64,000 bases of DNA from Qipengyuania qiaonensis (GTDB lineage Bacteria > Pseudomonadota > Alphaproteobacteria > Sphingomonadales > Sphingomonadaceae), in the NCBI RefSeq assembly GCF_019711515.1, contig NZ_JAIGNO010000002.1:434001-498000 (forward strand), given 5' to 3'. Position numbers and translations under genes: made by a program. The notes under the pieces are model-generated. The model saw only the letters and a list, made by a program, of their open reading frames with translations. It did no database searches and was not told where the DNA came from. Positions 47,832-57,285 of the stretch are shown here, piece after piece; position 1 is the first letter of the stretch, and the number at the start of each line of letters is the position of its first letter.

Positions 47832-48137
47832 TTATCTCAAGGGTTTACGGACCTCTTGTTTTCCAGAAATTGAGAATCGGCGATATACGGTTAGCCGTGG
47901 TCCTTGAGCGCGTTCGGTGTCAGGTTACGCCCGCCGCTGGCTGGTGATCGGGCTGGCCACGCTGATACTCTCCGTGCTCACGCCCCTAGGCGGGAAGCTC
48001 ATATATCGCGGGATGTTGACCAACGCGCTCCGGAACACATCAGGGCCTGCTGGACGGTGCTCTTGCCCGGCAAACGCACTCGGCACTTTGCCTGCCTAGG
48101 CATTGCCACTCGAAACGGAAGCACATGTCGTTGCACA
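47832..48137. other. Region between tRNA-Gly and the autotransporter terminator
   Basis: It holds about 300 bases. A 60-residue GTG-started frame at 47917-48099 (one membrane-like helix, WLVIGLATLILSVLTPLGGK) lacks a ribosome site and is not called a gene; it could be a remnant. The position next to a tRNA gene and the accessory block suggests a former integration point, but no repeat of the tRNA 3' end was confirmed. Confidence 0.4.
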
Positions 48138-48175
48138 GAAAGAAAGGCCCGGACGCCTTCAGGGGCGCCCGGGCC
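48138..48175 (-). terminator. Rho-independent terminator of the autotransporter operon
   Basis: GGCCCGG and CCGGGCC form a stem extended inward past one mismatch to CGCC/GGGG-type pairs. On the minus strand the stem is followed by TTTCTTTCTG. It lies about 70 bases past the autotransporter stop. Confidence 0.8.
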
Positions 48176-48244
48176 AAGAATCCGATCGGTCCAAGGGGTT
48201 GGGGGAGGAACTGGCCGATCGGACCCTATTCGATCCAGCGGTAT

Positions 48245-51200
48245 CTAGAGCGTGAGATTCAGCGAAGCCCGCAAAGCGTATCCGACCTTGTCGTTGTGCT
48301 CCTCGACAGAGAGCTCCCCGCTCACCGTATAGAATTCGTCTCCACCCTGGCCGCGTAGGCGCGCAAACCATCCGCTCGACCGCTGGTCGGGCAGCAGGGT
48401 GAAGCTCTCGTCATCGCCGAAACGCGCGGTCGTGCCGCCAAGTTCGCCAGCGAGAATTTCGCGCCAGCCACCTTCTGCCTCGAGGCGCATCCAGATATCG
48501 TCTCCGCGGCTCATGCCGAAGAGGTCGAAGCCAAGCGCCGTGGCGAGGTTGAGACCGAGCTCATCGCTCGAACGGTCTTCGATGGCCAGATCGAGAGCCT
48601 CGCCGCCACCGGTTTCCTCGTAGCCGTCTTCGCTGAGCCGAATGTAATCCACGATCACCGAAGGACGGATAAAGAAGTACTGCGAACCGCCTTCGACCGA
48701 CGCACCGGCGATAAAGGAGGCGACATTGCCCGACCAGTCCCGCTCGATCAGGCGGTCGATTGTCTCGTCGCCGTTCATGCCGATAAAACGGCGCGAGCCT
48801 TCGAAATCGCTGAAGCCGTAGGAACCGCGTGCGAAGGAAGAAAAGGCGCCCCAGTCACCGCGCCAGTAGAGTGCAGCCTCATAGGTGTTCGAGAGCACAC
48901 TGTTTTCCGAACCGCTATCGTAACGGTTCCACAGCCAGGTTGCGCTAGCGCCTACCCGCCCTATGCCGGTCAAGAGTTCGGCGCCGGCCGAAAATCCCAG
49001 TCCGTCGAGATCGTAGCTGGCGCTGTCCTGCTGGTCCTTGGAAGAACCCCAACCGGCACCCTCGAACGTAAATCTCAACTTGCCCGTCGCCTCGATCGGA
49101 CCGTCGCCGTCGGCGAGCCGCCGGGCGAAGGTACGCATGCCCTGGCTGAGGCCCTCGAAGGCACCGCCGGCATGATCGGGCAGCGCCTGTCCTACCGTTG
49201 CCTGGAACAACGCGCCATCGGTTATGCCGAGGAATACGCCGGCGATATCCTCGTCATCGGCCAAGGCGGTATAAAGCGAATCGTAGGCCGCCGTCTGCGC
49301 GGCGTTGAGCCCCAGATCCTTCGCGGCCTTGCGCTCGATGTCGACGTTCACCAGCCCCGCCGTCTCATCGATTGCGAGAGCCGCCTCGTACATGAACGGA
49401 ACGAGCGTAGTGTCGCTTGCCAAGTCGTCGGCACCCGTCAGGCTTCCCGCGCGGATGACGGTATAGGTACCTTCGGCATCGGCAATATCGGTAACGCGCA
49501 ACTTGAGTTTGGCGCCTTTCTCGAAGCTGGCATCGCCGCTGACCGTAAGGGCGCTGCCCTCGTCCTCCTTCTTGCTCAGGGTTGCGACGATCACCCCCTT
49601 GGCGCCTACTTCGAGCGAGGCGATTGTGGTGGGCGAAGCGAGGTCGAGCGTGCCGCCTTCGAGTGCGACAGCAACGTTCTGGCTGTCGATGAATCGACCG
49701 GTGAAGGAGGCCTTGTCGGCAAAAGTGACCGAGGCGGCGCCTCCGCCAAAGTCCGCCTCTCCACTAAAGGAAGATGTTCCCGACATCGCCAGTTCATCCG
49801 CCTGGCCGCCGAAGTCCACCCGTCCGGAGAAAATTGCGTCCCTGGATATGATGAGCCGATCCTGACCCGAGCCGAAAGTCACATGGCTCGTCGCCTTGCC
49901 GTCGGCAAGCTCGAGGACGTCGTTGCCCGTTCCAAACCGGATATCGCCTTCGATTACGGGTGCATCGACACCCGAACCCACCGCTGTCTGCTTGACTGTC
50001 GCACCCGACGTCACGCTCGACAGGTCGATGGCGATGTTGCGCCCCGATCCCGCTTTGGCGCCGGTAGCGATGATCTTGCCGCTGTTTTCCACGAGGCGCA
50101 GCGTACCGCTTTGGTCGACAATGGCGATCGCGGCGCCATCCTCGCCGCCCGCTGCGGCCTTGATCGTGCCACTGTTGCGCAGGTAGGGAAGGCTGGCCCC
50201 CTGATCGATGGCTATGGCAGTCGCGCGGCTATCCGCGTCCTTGCCGGTCACGGCCGAAATACCGCCGGAGACGCGTAACTCGCCGGTCGAGGCGCCTGCC
50301 CCGAGCCGCAGGGCGGTCGCATTGGCGTCTTTAGACGTTGCCTCGATCGACCCGGCTACCGAGATGCCCTTCTCAATCGTAACGGCACCGCCGCGTCCAC
50401 CAATCGCCATGCCGTTGCCATCGACGCCCTCGTAGACCCCGTGTCCTGCTATGCTGCCATCGATAATCAGGCCGAAACCCGACCCGGTGGCCGGAACCGC
50501 GCCAATCGCGATATCGCGATCCTCCGCACCGATAACCACGGCGGGTGCAGCACCGTAGGAAACGACCTTGGCGCTGCCTTCCTTTGCATCCTCGATCCCG
50601 TCCTTGTCTTCATCGGGATTATCCTTGTCCGCATCTTTGGGGGCGATCGCGAAGTAGACACCTTTCGCCACATCGCCCTCGATGATCAGCGCGCTGCCGC
50701 CCTGGAGCAGATCGTCCTCGTCGAGCTTGGAAGGGTCGGCGGGAGGAGTAGTGTAACGATATCCCGTCGCAGCAATGTTGCCCTGGATCACAAGCGCGCC
50801 GTCGATATCGCCACCCAGATGCGCAGCAGAAGAGCCTTCCCCGACCGCCGTAATGGACCCGGCGAGCCTGACATTGCCGGTCACGTCGCCGACCTCCACA
50901 CCCACGCTGTTGTCTCCGACGACGCTGGTCTTGCCATCGTGAACCAGATCGCCGTCGAGCAGGCCGGCCACGGATATCCCGGCAGAGTCGTCGCCCTCCA
51001 CGGCGATCGTACCGGTATGGCGGATATCGCCGACAAGGTTGCCGCGCACCCGGATCGCTGCCCGGTCGCGCCCGACTGCGAAAGGACCGTCGAGGTCCTC
51101 GTCGTTGTCGAAATCTTCGGGAATATAGGTTTCGTCGATGGTGATCGTACCCGAATTGACGATATCTGCCTGACGGTCACCGACCACCTCGATGCCGCTC

Positions 51201-51448
51201 GCTCCATTCGCGTTGGTGACCGCGATCTTACCGTCGTTGACTGTATCGTGATCGCTATCGACGGTAATCGCCGAACCGGCGGTGAGCTCGATCGAGCCCT
51301 TGTCGGTCACCTTGACCGCGTCTCCGGCTCCGCCCTTCAACCCGGAAGTGCGGATCGGCTGGGTCCGCCTGTCCTCGACGAGCGTCTGCGCGGCGAGCGG
51401 AACGGCCAGGGTCGCCAGGGCGGTCCCGGCTAGCAGGTAACGATACAT
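48245..51448 (-). CDS. Large autotransporter (type Va) with beta-helical passenger
   Basis: The ATG at 51448 with GGAGG upstream gives 1067 residues. A Sec signal peptide covers about 1-20 (LATLAVPLAAQ). The passenger (about 25-790) has repeated short strands with IxVxGD-type turns (GISVAGLLDGDLVHDGKTSV) typical of a beta helix. An acidic DxDxDG-like stretch lies at 272-289 (KDADKDNPDEDKDGIED). The last 270 residues form the translocator barrel and end in an aromatic/hydrophobic YALRASLNLTL. No protease or lipase motif was seen. It is the last gene of a sigma-FecR-receptor operon, which suggests it is the product controlled by that switch. Confidence 0.88.
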   Translation of the reverse strand: MYRYLLAGTALATLAVPLAAQTLVEDRRTQPIRTSGLKGGAGDAVKVTDKGSIELTAGSAITVDSDHDTVNDGKIAVTNANGASGIEVVGDRQADIVNSGTITIDETYIPEDFDNDEDLDGPFAVGRDRAAIRVRGNLVGDIRHTGTIAVEGDDSAGISVAGLLDGDLVHDGKTSVVGDNSVGVEVGDVTGNVRLAGSITAVGEGSSAAHLGGDIDGALVIQGNIAATGYRYTTPPADPSKLDEDDLLQGGSALIIEGDVAKGVYFAIAPKDADKDNPDEDKDGIEDAKEGSAKVVSYGAAPAVVIGAEDRDIAIGAVPATGSGFGLIIDGSIAGHGVYEGVDGNGMAIGGRGGAVTIEKGISVAGSIEATSKDANATALRLGAGASTGELRVSGGISAVTGKDADSRATAIAIDQGASLPYLRNSGTIKAAAGGEDGAAIAIVDQSGTLRLVENSGKIIATGAKAGSGRNIAIDLSSVTSGATVKQTAVGSGVDAPVIEGDIRFGTGNDVLELADGKATSHVTFGSGQDRLIISRDAIFSGRVDFGGQADELAMSGTSSFSGEADFGGGAASVTFADKASFTGRFIDSQNVAVALEGGTLDLASPTTIASLEVGAKGVIVATLSKKEDEGSALTVSGDASFEKGAKLKLRVTDIADAEGTYTVIRAGSLTGADDLASDTTLVPFMYEAALAIDETAGLVNVDIERKAAKDLGLNAAQTAAYDSLYTALADDEDIAGVFLGITDGALFQATVGQALPDHAGGAFEGLSQGMRTFARRLADGDGPIEATGKLRFTFEGAGWGSSKDQQDSASYDLDGLGFSAGAELLTGIGRVGASATWLWNRYDSGSENSVLSNTYEAALYWRGDWGAFSSFARGSYGFSDFEGSRRFIGMNGDETIDRLIERDWSGNVASFIAGASVEGGSQYFFIRPSVIVDYIRLSEDGYEETGGGEALDLAIEDRSSDELGLNLATALGFDLFGMSRGDDIWMRLEAEGGWREILAGELGGTTARFGDDESFTLLPDQRSSGWFARLRGQGGDEFYTVSGELSVEEHNDKVGYALRASLNLTL

Positions 51449-51544
51449 GTGAAATCCTCCGTCTGATGCAGGGAGGACGGAGACATCGGCCGGATGCCTT
51501 GGAAAAAATGGGGTGCCTCGTCGAAAACTCCGCCGGCGCACCGT

Positions 51545-53914
51545 TCAGAAGGTGAAATCGACCCCGATCCGAATTGTCCGCGGGCGCAGCGGTGTCACCT
51601 GTTCGCGCACCACGGCAAAGGGCGTGCCGAGCGCAAAGCGATTGCCTTCGGAATCTGCAAGGTTCGTAATCGAGAGAGTCCCGCCTATCCGATCGTTACT
51701 GACGCGCACGAGCAGTCCGCTGTCGAGATAATCGCCCTGCAGGTCGCCGAGTTCGGGGCCGATTCCAAGTCGCGACTTGCCAATGTAACTTGCCCAGACG
51801 CGGCCGTCGAGATCGAGTCCGCTTCCGAGGTGACGCGAATACTCCAGTCCCAGACGCCCAGAGAATTCCGCAATGTTGGGAACGTGGGTTATACGGCTGA
51901 AGGAGAGCGTAACGGGTTCGTCGATCCGGCTCCGGTTGAGGGTCGCGCCGCCGGTCAGGCGCAGATCGTCGGTCAGGAACGCCCCGCCCGACGCGCTGAT
52001 GGTCCAGACACGCCCGTCGCCGATATTGGCTGTGCTCGGAAGCCCGAGATCGTCGATGAAATCGGCCTGGATGTCGCTCCAGCGAGTATATGACAGGTTG
52101 AGAGCCAGATCGAAGGTATCGATACCGGCTCTGCCGTGCCGAGCCCCGAATTCCAGCGTCCGCGCGTGGTCTTCGCAGAAACGCCGGACGAATTCGCCCT
52201 CGATTGCCAGCCCGCCCGGGCGGAAGCCCTCCTGGTAGCGGGCATAGAGGCTGGTTACGGGACTGAGCGAGGCGAGTAGCGAAGCGGAGGGCAGGATCGC
52301 TGACTGGTCCCGGCTCGCCGTGACGGCGGCGCGCTCAATCGTCAGGGCTAGGGGTACGTCTTCGGCGCTCCCCCCCAGTCGTGCATAGGTTAAGCGAGCG
52401 CCAACGGTTGCGATCAGGTTATCGCGGAGCCGATAGGAGCCCTCGCCGTAGAGCGTCGCTTCCGTGATGGTGTTGAGCACGCCGGTCGCGGCGGACCGCT
52501 CCCTCCCCCGTTCGAGGGATCGGTTGAGTTGCGTCCGATTGTCGATCAGACTCACCCCGGCGAGCCAACCAAACCGGCGCTCATCCAGCGGAAGCCAGAC
52601 TCGCGTCTCGTGTGTGAGCATGCGCGTATCGTTTCGCTGTATGAAGATACGGTCCTCGGCATCGGGCATCGTGGCATCGTAGCGCTCTTCGAGTTCCTGC
52701 CTGGCAATACCGGTCGTAGAGCGCAGTTTCAGCGGGCCGATCCGTCCGGCCAGAACGAGTTGCCCGTGAAGATAGTCGGCATCCGAGCCTTCACGCACCT
52801 GTGCTGCGCTCTCGTAACGATCCCCCTCGCGCGCGGCATACTGGCTGTCCGAAGCATGGGTGGACTGTGCGAGACCGATTGCATCCAGGGTCCATTGCGG
52901 CGCGAGTTCGAGCCGGGCTATCGCGCGGCCCGCCAGAATTCTTGTCCGGTTCACGTTCTCGCTGCCCAGAACGGGCTTGTCGATATACCCCCCTTCGCTC
53001 ACGGCATCGAGGGTGATACGAAGCGCGGCCCTCTCTGCGGCAAGGGGGACGTTGGCAGTTGCGCTTGCATCCGCGCTTCCCGCGCCGTGCTGGGTCAGTG
53101 CACCGCCAGCCGAGGCACGAAATTCCTGACGATCCAACTCCGGACTATTGGGAACAAGCCGGATAATTCCGCCAAGCGATCCCGCGCCGTAAAGTGTACC
53201 CTGGGGCCCTTCCAGAACTTCGACGCGCTCGAGATCCGAGAGCCTAAGGTCTGGATCGGGCGCATTGTAGCTCAGGCGCATGTCGTCGAGATACTGGCCG
53301 ACAGTTGCCTGGGTCGGCCCTGTGAAACTGGAATCGGCAATCCCGCGAATGAAGAGCTTGTTGCGCCCGCTTCCGAGATAGGTCGAAGAAACGGTCGCAA
53401 TCCTCTGGGTAATCTTTTCAGTCCCGCCGATGCCGCCAAGGGCCAGTTCCTTGCCATCGACAATCGACACCTGCGCCGGAAGATCTTCCAATGTCGTATC
53501 GCGTTTGCTGGCGACGACGACGATTTCTGCGGCGGGTGCCGGAGGCGGAGGCTGCGAAGCGGCCGGCCTGGGCTGGGAGGCTGGCGTTCCGGCTGCGCGC
53601 GCGGATCGTGCAGTCCTGCGCAGCTGCGGCTCGAGACGCCAGGATGAATTGTCGATGGCAATCGCCCTGGCACCGACGCTGTCGGCCAAGCGCCGGACGG
53701 CCTCGCTGGCACTCATGCGTCCGCGTATCCGGGGCGCCCGCCGCCGAGCAATTGCCGGGTCGCTTACCACGATGCTCGTGCCGGTCTGCCGCGCAATGGC
53801 GATAGCCGATTCCGCGACGGTACCCGGAGATATATCGAGCGATCGGTCGCGTGCTTCGGCTTGTGCCGGAAGACTGGCCGCCAAGGCAACGAGGGCATAG
53901 GGAGCGTGACGCAT
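51545..53914 (-). CDS. TonB-dependent receptor with N-terminal STN signalling domain
   Basis: The product has 789 residues. A signal peptide is at 1-21. An STN domain (about 25-95, LDISPGTVAESAIAIARQTG) identifies a transducing receptor like FecA or FpvA. A Pro-rich linker follows, then the plug (about 130-250, with RIATVSSTYLGSGRNKLFIR and GTLYGAGSLGGIIRLVPNSP), and the 22-strand barrel ends RPRTIRIGVDFTF. It would bind a substrate outside and signal to FecR. The barrel has no residues from which the ligand can be named. It starts two bases after fecR. Confidence 0.93.
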   Translation of the reverse strand: MRHAPYALVALAASLPAQAEARDRSLDISPGTVAESAIAIARQTGTSIVVSDPAIARRRAPRIRGRMSASEAVRRLADSVGARAIAIDNSSWRLEPQLRRTARSARAAGTPASQPRPAASQPPPPAPAAEIVVVASKRDTTLEDLPAQVSIVDGKELALGGIGGTEKITQRIATVSSTYLGSGRNKLFIRGIADSSFTGPTQATVGQYLDDMRLSYNAPDPDLRLSDLERVEVLEGPQGTLYGAGSLGGIIRLVPNSPELDRQEFRASAGGALTQHGAGSADASATANVPLAAERAALRITLDAVSEGGYIDKPVLGSENVNRTRILAGRAIARLELAPQWTLDAIGLAQSTHASDSQYAAREGDRYESAAQVREGSDADYLHGQLVLAGRIGPLKLRSTTGIARQELEERYDATMPDAEDRIFIQRNDTRMLTHETRVWLPLDERRFGWLAGVSLIDNRTQLNRSLERGRERSAATGVLNTITEATLYGEGSYRLRDNLIATVGARLTYARLGGSAEDVPLALTIERAAVTASRDQSAILPSASLLASLSPVTSLYARYQEGFRPGGLAIEGEFVRRFCEDHARTLEFGARHGRAGIDTFDLALNLSYTRWSDIQADFIDDLGLPSTANIGDGRVWTISASGGAFLTDDLRLTGGATLNRSRIDEPVTLSFSRITHVPNIAEFSGRLGLEYSRHLGSGLDLDGRVWASYIGKSRLGIGPELGDLQGDYLDSGLLVRVSNDRIGGTLSITNLADSEGNRFALGTPFAVVREQVTPLRPRTIRIGVDFTF

Positions 53915-53916
53915 GG

Positions 53917-54834
53917 TCAGCGAGAAGCAAGGATCCAGGTTTCGCCCCGACGCTCGACTGTCACGCCGAGCAGGGGACCCAGTGAAGCGGGATCAGCGCG
54001 AAGGGGTTCGATCGCGATGCTCCCGGAAATAGGGCGCTCGCCACTGGTCTCGGAAGCCCGGTAGTCGATCCCGCTTGCCTGCGCGATGTCGGCAGCCACG
54101 TCCGAGAGGGGAGACCCGAGGAAAGTGAGGCGTCCCTCGCGCCATTCGCCGACCTGATCCAGGGGTATGTCTGCCAGATCGTAAGCGGCACTGGCTTTGT
54201 CGAAAGTAAGAATCTGGCCGGGCTCGATCCGGGCATTCTGCTTTGCCGGGTTATAGATTACCGCCCCTTCGGACACACCTACACCGACTTCGGATCGCCG
54301 GATGCTGACATCGAAAACCGTCCCGGCATCGACAAGCGTGGCGCGGCCGACATCGACCCGGAACGGGTTCAGGTCGTCATGGCGGATTTCGAACAGGGCA
54401 CGTCCGCGCTCCAACCGGGCGTAGCGGTCCCGGTCCGGGTCGACGATCAATTCCGTGTCGCCAGCCATGACGATCACGCTCCCGTCTCCCAGCGCAATCT
54501 GACGCGTCTCGCCCGGGACGGTCCGATAAACGGAGGCCGCATCGTTCGCCTGCCAGACCCACACGGCCGCTACCAGTGCAAGGCACGCGGCAAAGGCAGG
54601 CGCGAACCAGCGGCGCCAGAGGACGGGGCCTGCCTCGTCGATGTCGTTCGCAGGGTCAGCTTCCAGCATGGCAGCGCCATCTTCCACAGCAAGCATGACA
54701 TGATCGTAGGCGGCCGCGTGCTCGGGCGCGCGTTCGAGCCAGTCGGTGAAGCCGGGCCAATCCTCGAACCCGGGCTCGGACGTCCTGACCGCCCAGGCGG
54801 CAGCCTCATCGAGAATGTTGCGATCAAGCGTCAT
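53917..54834 (-). CDS. FecR-type transmembrane anti-sigma regulator
   Basis: The product has 305 residues. The cytoplasmic N-terminal DUF4880-like part (about 1-70, LDEAAAWAVRTSEPGFEDWP) should bind the ECF sigma factor. One membrane helix is at about 78-94 (FAPAFAACLALVAAVWVW), and the periplasmic FecR domain includes YRTVPGETRQIALGDGSVIV and LVDAGTVFDV. It senses the STN domain of the receptor. Its close position between sigma and receptor genes fits the fecIRA arrangement. Confidence 0.93.
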   Translation of the reverse strand: MTLDRNILDEAAAWAVRTSEPGFEDWPGFTDWLERAPEHAAAYDHVMLAVEDGAAMLEADPANDIDEAGPVLWRRWFAPAFAACLALVAAVWVWQANDAASVYRTVPGETRQIALGDGSVIVMAGDTELIVDPDRDRYARLERGRALFEIRHDDLNPFRVDVGRATLVDAGTVFDVSIRRSEVGVGVSEGAVIYNPAKQNARIEPGQILTFDKASAAYDLADIPLDQVGEWREGRLTFLGSPLSDVAADIAQASGIDYRASETSGERPISGSIAIEPLRADPASLGPLLGVTVERRGETWILASR

Positions 54835-54872
54835 TGATTTTCACTCCTGCCATATAGACGGAGTCCTTGCAG

Positions 54873-55397
54873 TCATTCCTCATCGAGCCGCTCCCTCAGT
54901 TCGGCGAGAACCCGGTAAATGCTGCGCAAATCGCCTTCGACAGTACTGATGCTGATGCCGAATTCCTCGGCGATTGCGCGCTGGGCGATACCGTCTATGC
55001 GGCTTCGGCGAAAAACTCTCACGGCACGTTCCGGAAATTCCGCAAGCGCGTGCTCGACCTTCCGGGCAAGTTGCTGGCCGGCGATCAGGCGTTCGACTGA
55101 AGGGCTGTCGGAAATGCCCGGCACGGGTCCGGAAGTGGCCTCGGTCCATTCCTGTTCGCGCGTAGCCGATTGCCTGGCCGAACGATAACGGTCGATCATG
55201 ACCATATTGGCCGCGCGGTAGAGATAGGGCATCGGCGCGCCGACCGGGCCGGGCGGTTTGCGTGCAATCCTCAGCCATACGTCCTGCAAGATGTCTTCGG
55301 CATCGTCCCCGGCGCCACGCGCCACGAGGAATCGCAGGAGCGACTGCCGGTTGGCTAGGAAGACGGCCTGCAGTCCATCGTCCGGATTGTCAGTCAC
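54873..55397 (-). CDS. ECF sigma factor, FecI-like
   Basis: The 174-residue product has region 2 (RFLVARGAGDDAEDILQDVW, then PMPYLYRAANMVMIDRYRSA) and region 4 (LAEFPERAVRVFRRSRIDGI, then AEEFGISISTVEGDLRSIY). These are typical of FecI-type ECF sigma factors. It should transcribe the receptor and autotransporter genes once released by FecR. Its promoter region is shared with the divergent barrel gene at 55678. Confidence 0.93.
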   Translation of the reverse strand: MTDNPDDGLQAVFLANRQSLLRFLVARGAGDDAEDILQDVWLRIARKPPGPVGAPMPYLYRAANMVMIDRYRSARQSATREQEWTEATSGPVPGISDSPSVERLIAGQQLARKVEHALAEFPERAVRVFRRSRIDGIAQRAIAEEFGISISTVEGDLRSIYRVLAELRERLDEE

Positions 55398-55677
55398 GGC
55401 ATCGTCACTTTCTTACATTGCGATTCTCTCGCGACCGCCGCGGACCGGGTGGACCGCGACCGCTGAACCCAAGACAACGAGGCAGTCTGCTCGGCGCTGC
55501 CGCGACAGGTACGAACCGTTCCATCGACGCGCAAGAGGTCGCGATCAAGGCAATCGCACGAGGACTCTGTCTCTTGGTCGAGGCGGCAGTCGAAGGCTGT
55601 CTCGCAAGCGGTCCGGGCAAGTCGGGCAACTCGCGATTGCATTCCTCGCGCCTCCGAGTTTCACGAAAGGAAAAACA
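55398..55677. other. Divergent intergenic region between the ECF sigma and barrel genes
   Basis: It spans 280 bases. It must hold promoters for both directions; no clear -35/-10 pair was assigned by eye. An AAAGGA ribosome site for the barrel gene is at 55667-55673. The short frames here look like shadows. Confidence 0.5.
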
Positions 55678-56370
55678 ATGAAAGCGATTTTCTTGATCGG
55701 TGCTGCAGCCATGGCGCTGGCCAGCACCTCCGCTCAGGCACAGGATGTGTCGGGCTTCCGCATCGAGGGGCGCCTCGGGTGGGAAAAGGCGGACGCCGAG
55801 ACCGTGCTCCCCAATCCGGAAGACGACGAAGACGAGACGGGCGACGAGTTCCTTGTCGGCAATGACGACGACGATGGCGCCGCGTACGGCGTCGAGATCG
55901 GTTACGACATGCAGATCGGGGATGGCTTCGTTGTCGGGGCTTACGGCGGCCTCGACCTGTCGGATAGCAACATCTGCTCCGAACTGGTCGAAGACGAACT
56001 TGCCTGCGCCGAACTCGGCCGTACCTTCACGGTGGGTGTACGCGCAGGCGTGCCGATCGGTAACAATTCGCTCATCTACGCGAAGGGCGGGTATTCGAAC
56101 GGCAAACTCGACCTGACCTACGATCCCGACCTCACGGACAATGACGATGAGGAACCGGGCGAAATCGCCGCCTTTTCCGACAAGCGCGACGGCTATCATC
56201 TGGGCGCGGGCGCTGAAATCGGTATCAGCTCGAGCATCTATGCCAAGCTCGAATACGTCTACACCGATTTCGGGAGCGACTCCTATCTTCTCGACGAGGA
56301 AGAAGAGACGTCGATCGATGTCCAGAGCGATCGCCATCAGGTTCTCGTCGGCCTGGGCCTTCGCTTCTGA
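55678..56370 (+). CDS. Acidic outer-membrane beta-barrel protein (OmpW/opacity-like)
   Basis: The ATG at 55678 gives 230 residues. A signal peptide covers 1-21. The mature part alternates strands of an eight-stranded barrel, ending HQVLVGLGLRF with a terminal Phe. Loops carry dense acidic clusters, for example at 47-66 (PEDDEDETGDEFLVGNDDDD) and 150-162 (PDLTDNDDEEPGE). Two Cys at about 100 and 110 could form a loop disulfide. It is divergent from the ECF sigma gene and probably a member of the same surface system. Confidence 0.8.
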   Translation: MKAIFLIGAAAMALASTSAQAQDVSGFRIEGRLGWEKADAETVLPNPEDDEDETGDEFLVGNDDDDGAAYGVEIGYDMQIGDGFVVGAYGGLDLSDSNICSELVEDELACAELGRTFTVGVRAGVPIGNNSLIYAKGGYSNGKLDLTYDPDLTDNDDEEPGEIAAFSDKRDGYHLGAGAEIGISSSIYAKLEYVYTDFGSDSYLLDEEEETSIDVQSDRHQVLVGLGLRF

Positions 56371-56556
56371 TCAATGCGGCGGGGAGGGGCGAATTGTTCC
56401 TCCCCGCCAAGTCAGGCGGAACGCCCCGGTTTGCCCTGCTTTTTGCAGGCATTCTCTTCAGGCTCTTGGCGTCCAGGGTCACGGGCGCGAACGAGCCACG
56501 GGACAGCGATGTCTGGAGATCGCGAGCCTTGCCCCCTCGGCTGATGGCCGGCCAAC

Positions 56557-57285
56557 TCAGGTGTTTTGCGAAATGCCGAACTGGCTGGGCGTGAATGCAA
56601 ACACCTCGCCATGCGGGAATGCCGCGATGGCGGTCAGCCTGTCTGTCTCGTGACGCAAATGCCAGTTGCGGCCGTGATCGGGTTCCGGTTTGGCGAAACC
56701 GGCGGGATCGAGCAGGGCGAGGTTGATGCCACGGCTATCGCGTGCGGATGCAGCGCGTATGGCCTGGCCCTGTGCCTCGCGGACGGCTGCTGCCAAGGCT
56801 TGGCAATCGGAATAGTTATCGGGGTCGGTCCAGCGTGTAACGTCCTTGTCGAGGGGAGGGCGTGTCGTGTCGACAAGCCTGGTCAGGGACACGGGTACGG
56901 AAAAACTCAGATGCTCGCTGGTGCGGTTGCCGGGAACGAAGCCGGGGGAGCGGCTGAAGAACCTGAGTCGCCAATAGGCGGTTTCGAATATCGCCGTCCG
57001 CTCGCTCTCGCTCGCATAGAAGATGCCGGGCCGTTCGTTGGCGCGGCGAAACCGGCTGGCGACCGTGTGACCATAGCGAAAGGGCGATGCGAGCAGATAG
57101 TGCAATCCATGGGCGGCCTTCGGGAGATCCGGCTTGGCTGCATCGGCCAATTCCTCCAGCCGCTTCTGTTCGCCAAGGTCGGAGGTAAGGCGGTTGGTGG
57201 ATATCCGGTGCTGTGCCTCGACCACGCGCCATACGGTCCGGCGGTAGCGGCGGAATTCAGACGCGAGCGCGGTGGGCGTCCACAT
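56557..57285 (-). CDS. RES-domain toxin
   Basis: The ATG at 57285 inside the antitoxin reading frame gives 242 residues. The RES-family signature is seen: RYGHTVASRFRRANERPGIF, FYASESERTAIFETAYWRL with the Glu (about residue 101), and a downstream Ser-bearing region (ASARDSRGINLALLDPAGF). RES toxins of the MbcT group break down NAD+. It overlaps the antitoxin end by 29 bases, so the pair is translationally coupled. Confidence 0.85.
   Translation of the reverse strand: MWTPTALASEFRRYRRTVWRVVEAQHRISTNRLTSDLGEQKRLEELADAAKPDLPKAAHGLHYLLASPFRYGHTVASRFRRANERPGIFYASESERTAIFETAYWRLRFFSRSPGFVPGNRTSEHLSFSVPVSLTRLVDTTRPPLDKDVTRWTDPDNYSDCQALAAAVREAQGQAIRAASARDSRGINLALLDPAGFAKPEPDHGRNWHLRHETDRLTAIAAFPHGEVFAFTPSQFGISQNT

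Noticed and set aside
47599-47832. Protein-coding frame across tRNA-Gly
   Set aside because: It overlaps the tRNA gene on the opposite strand and has no support.
47917-48099. Small membrane protein gene after the tRNA
   Set aside because: A GTG start without a ribosome site and no recognised family; kept only as a note in the intergenic entry.
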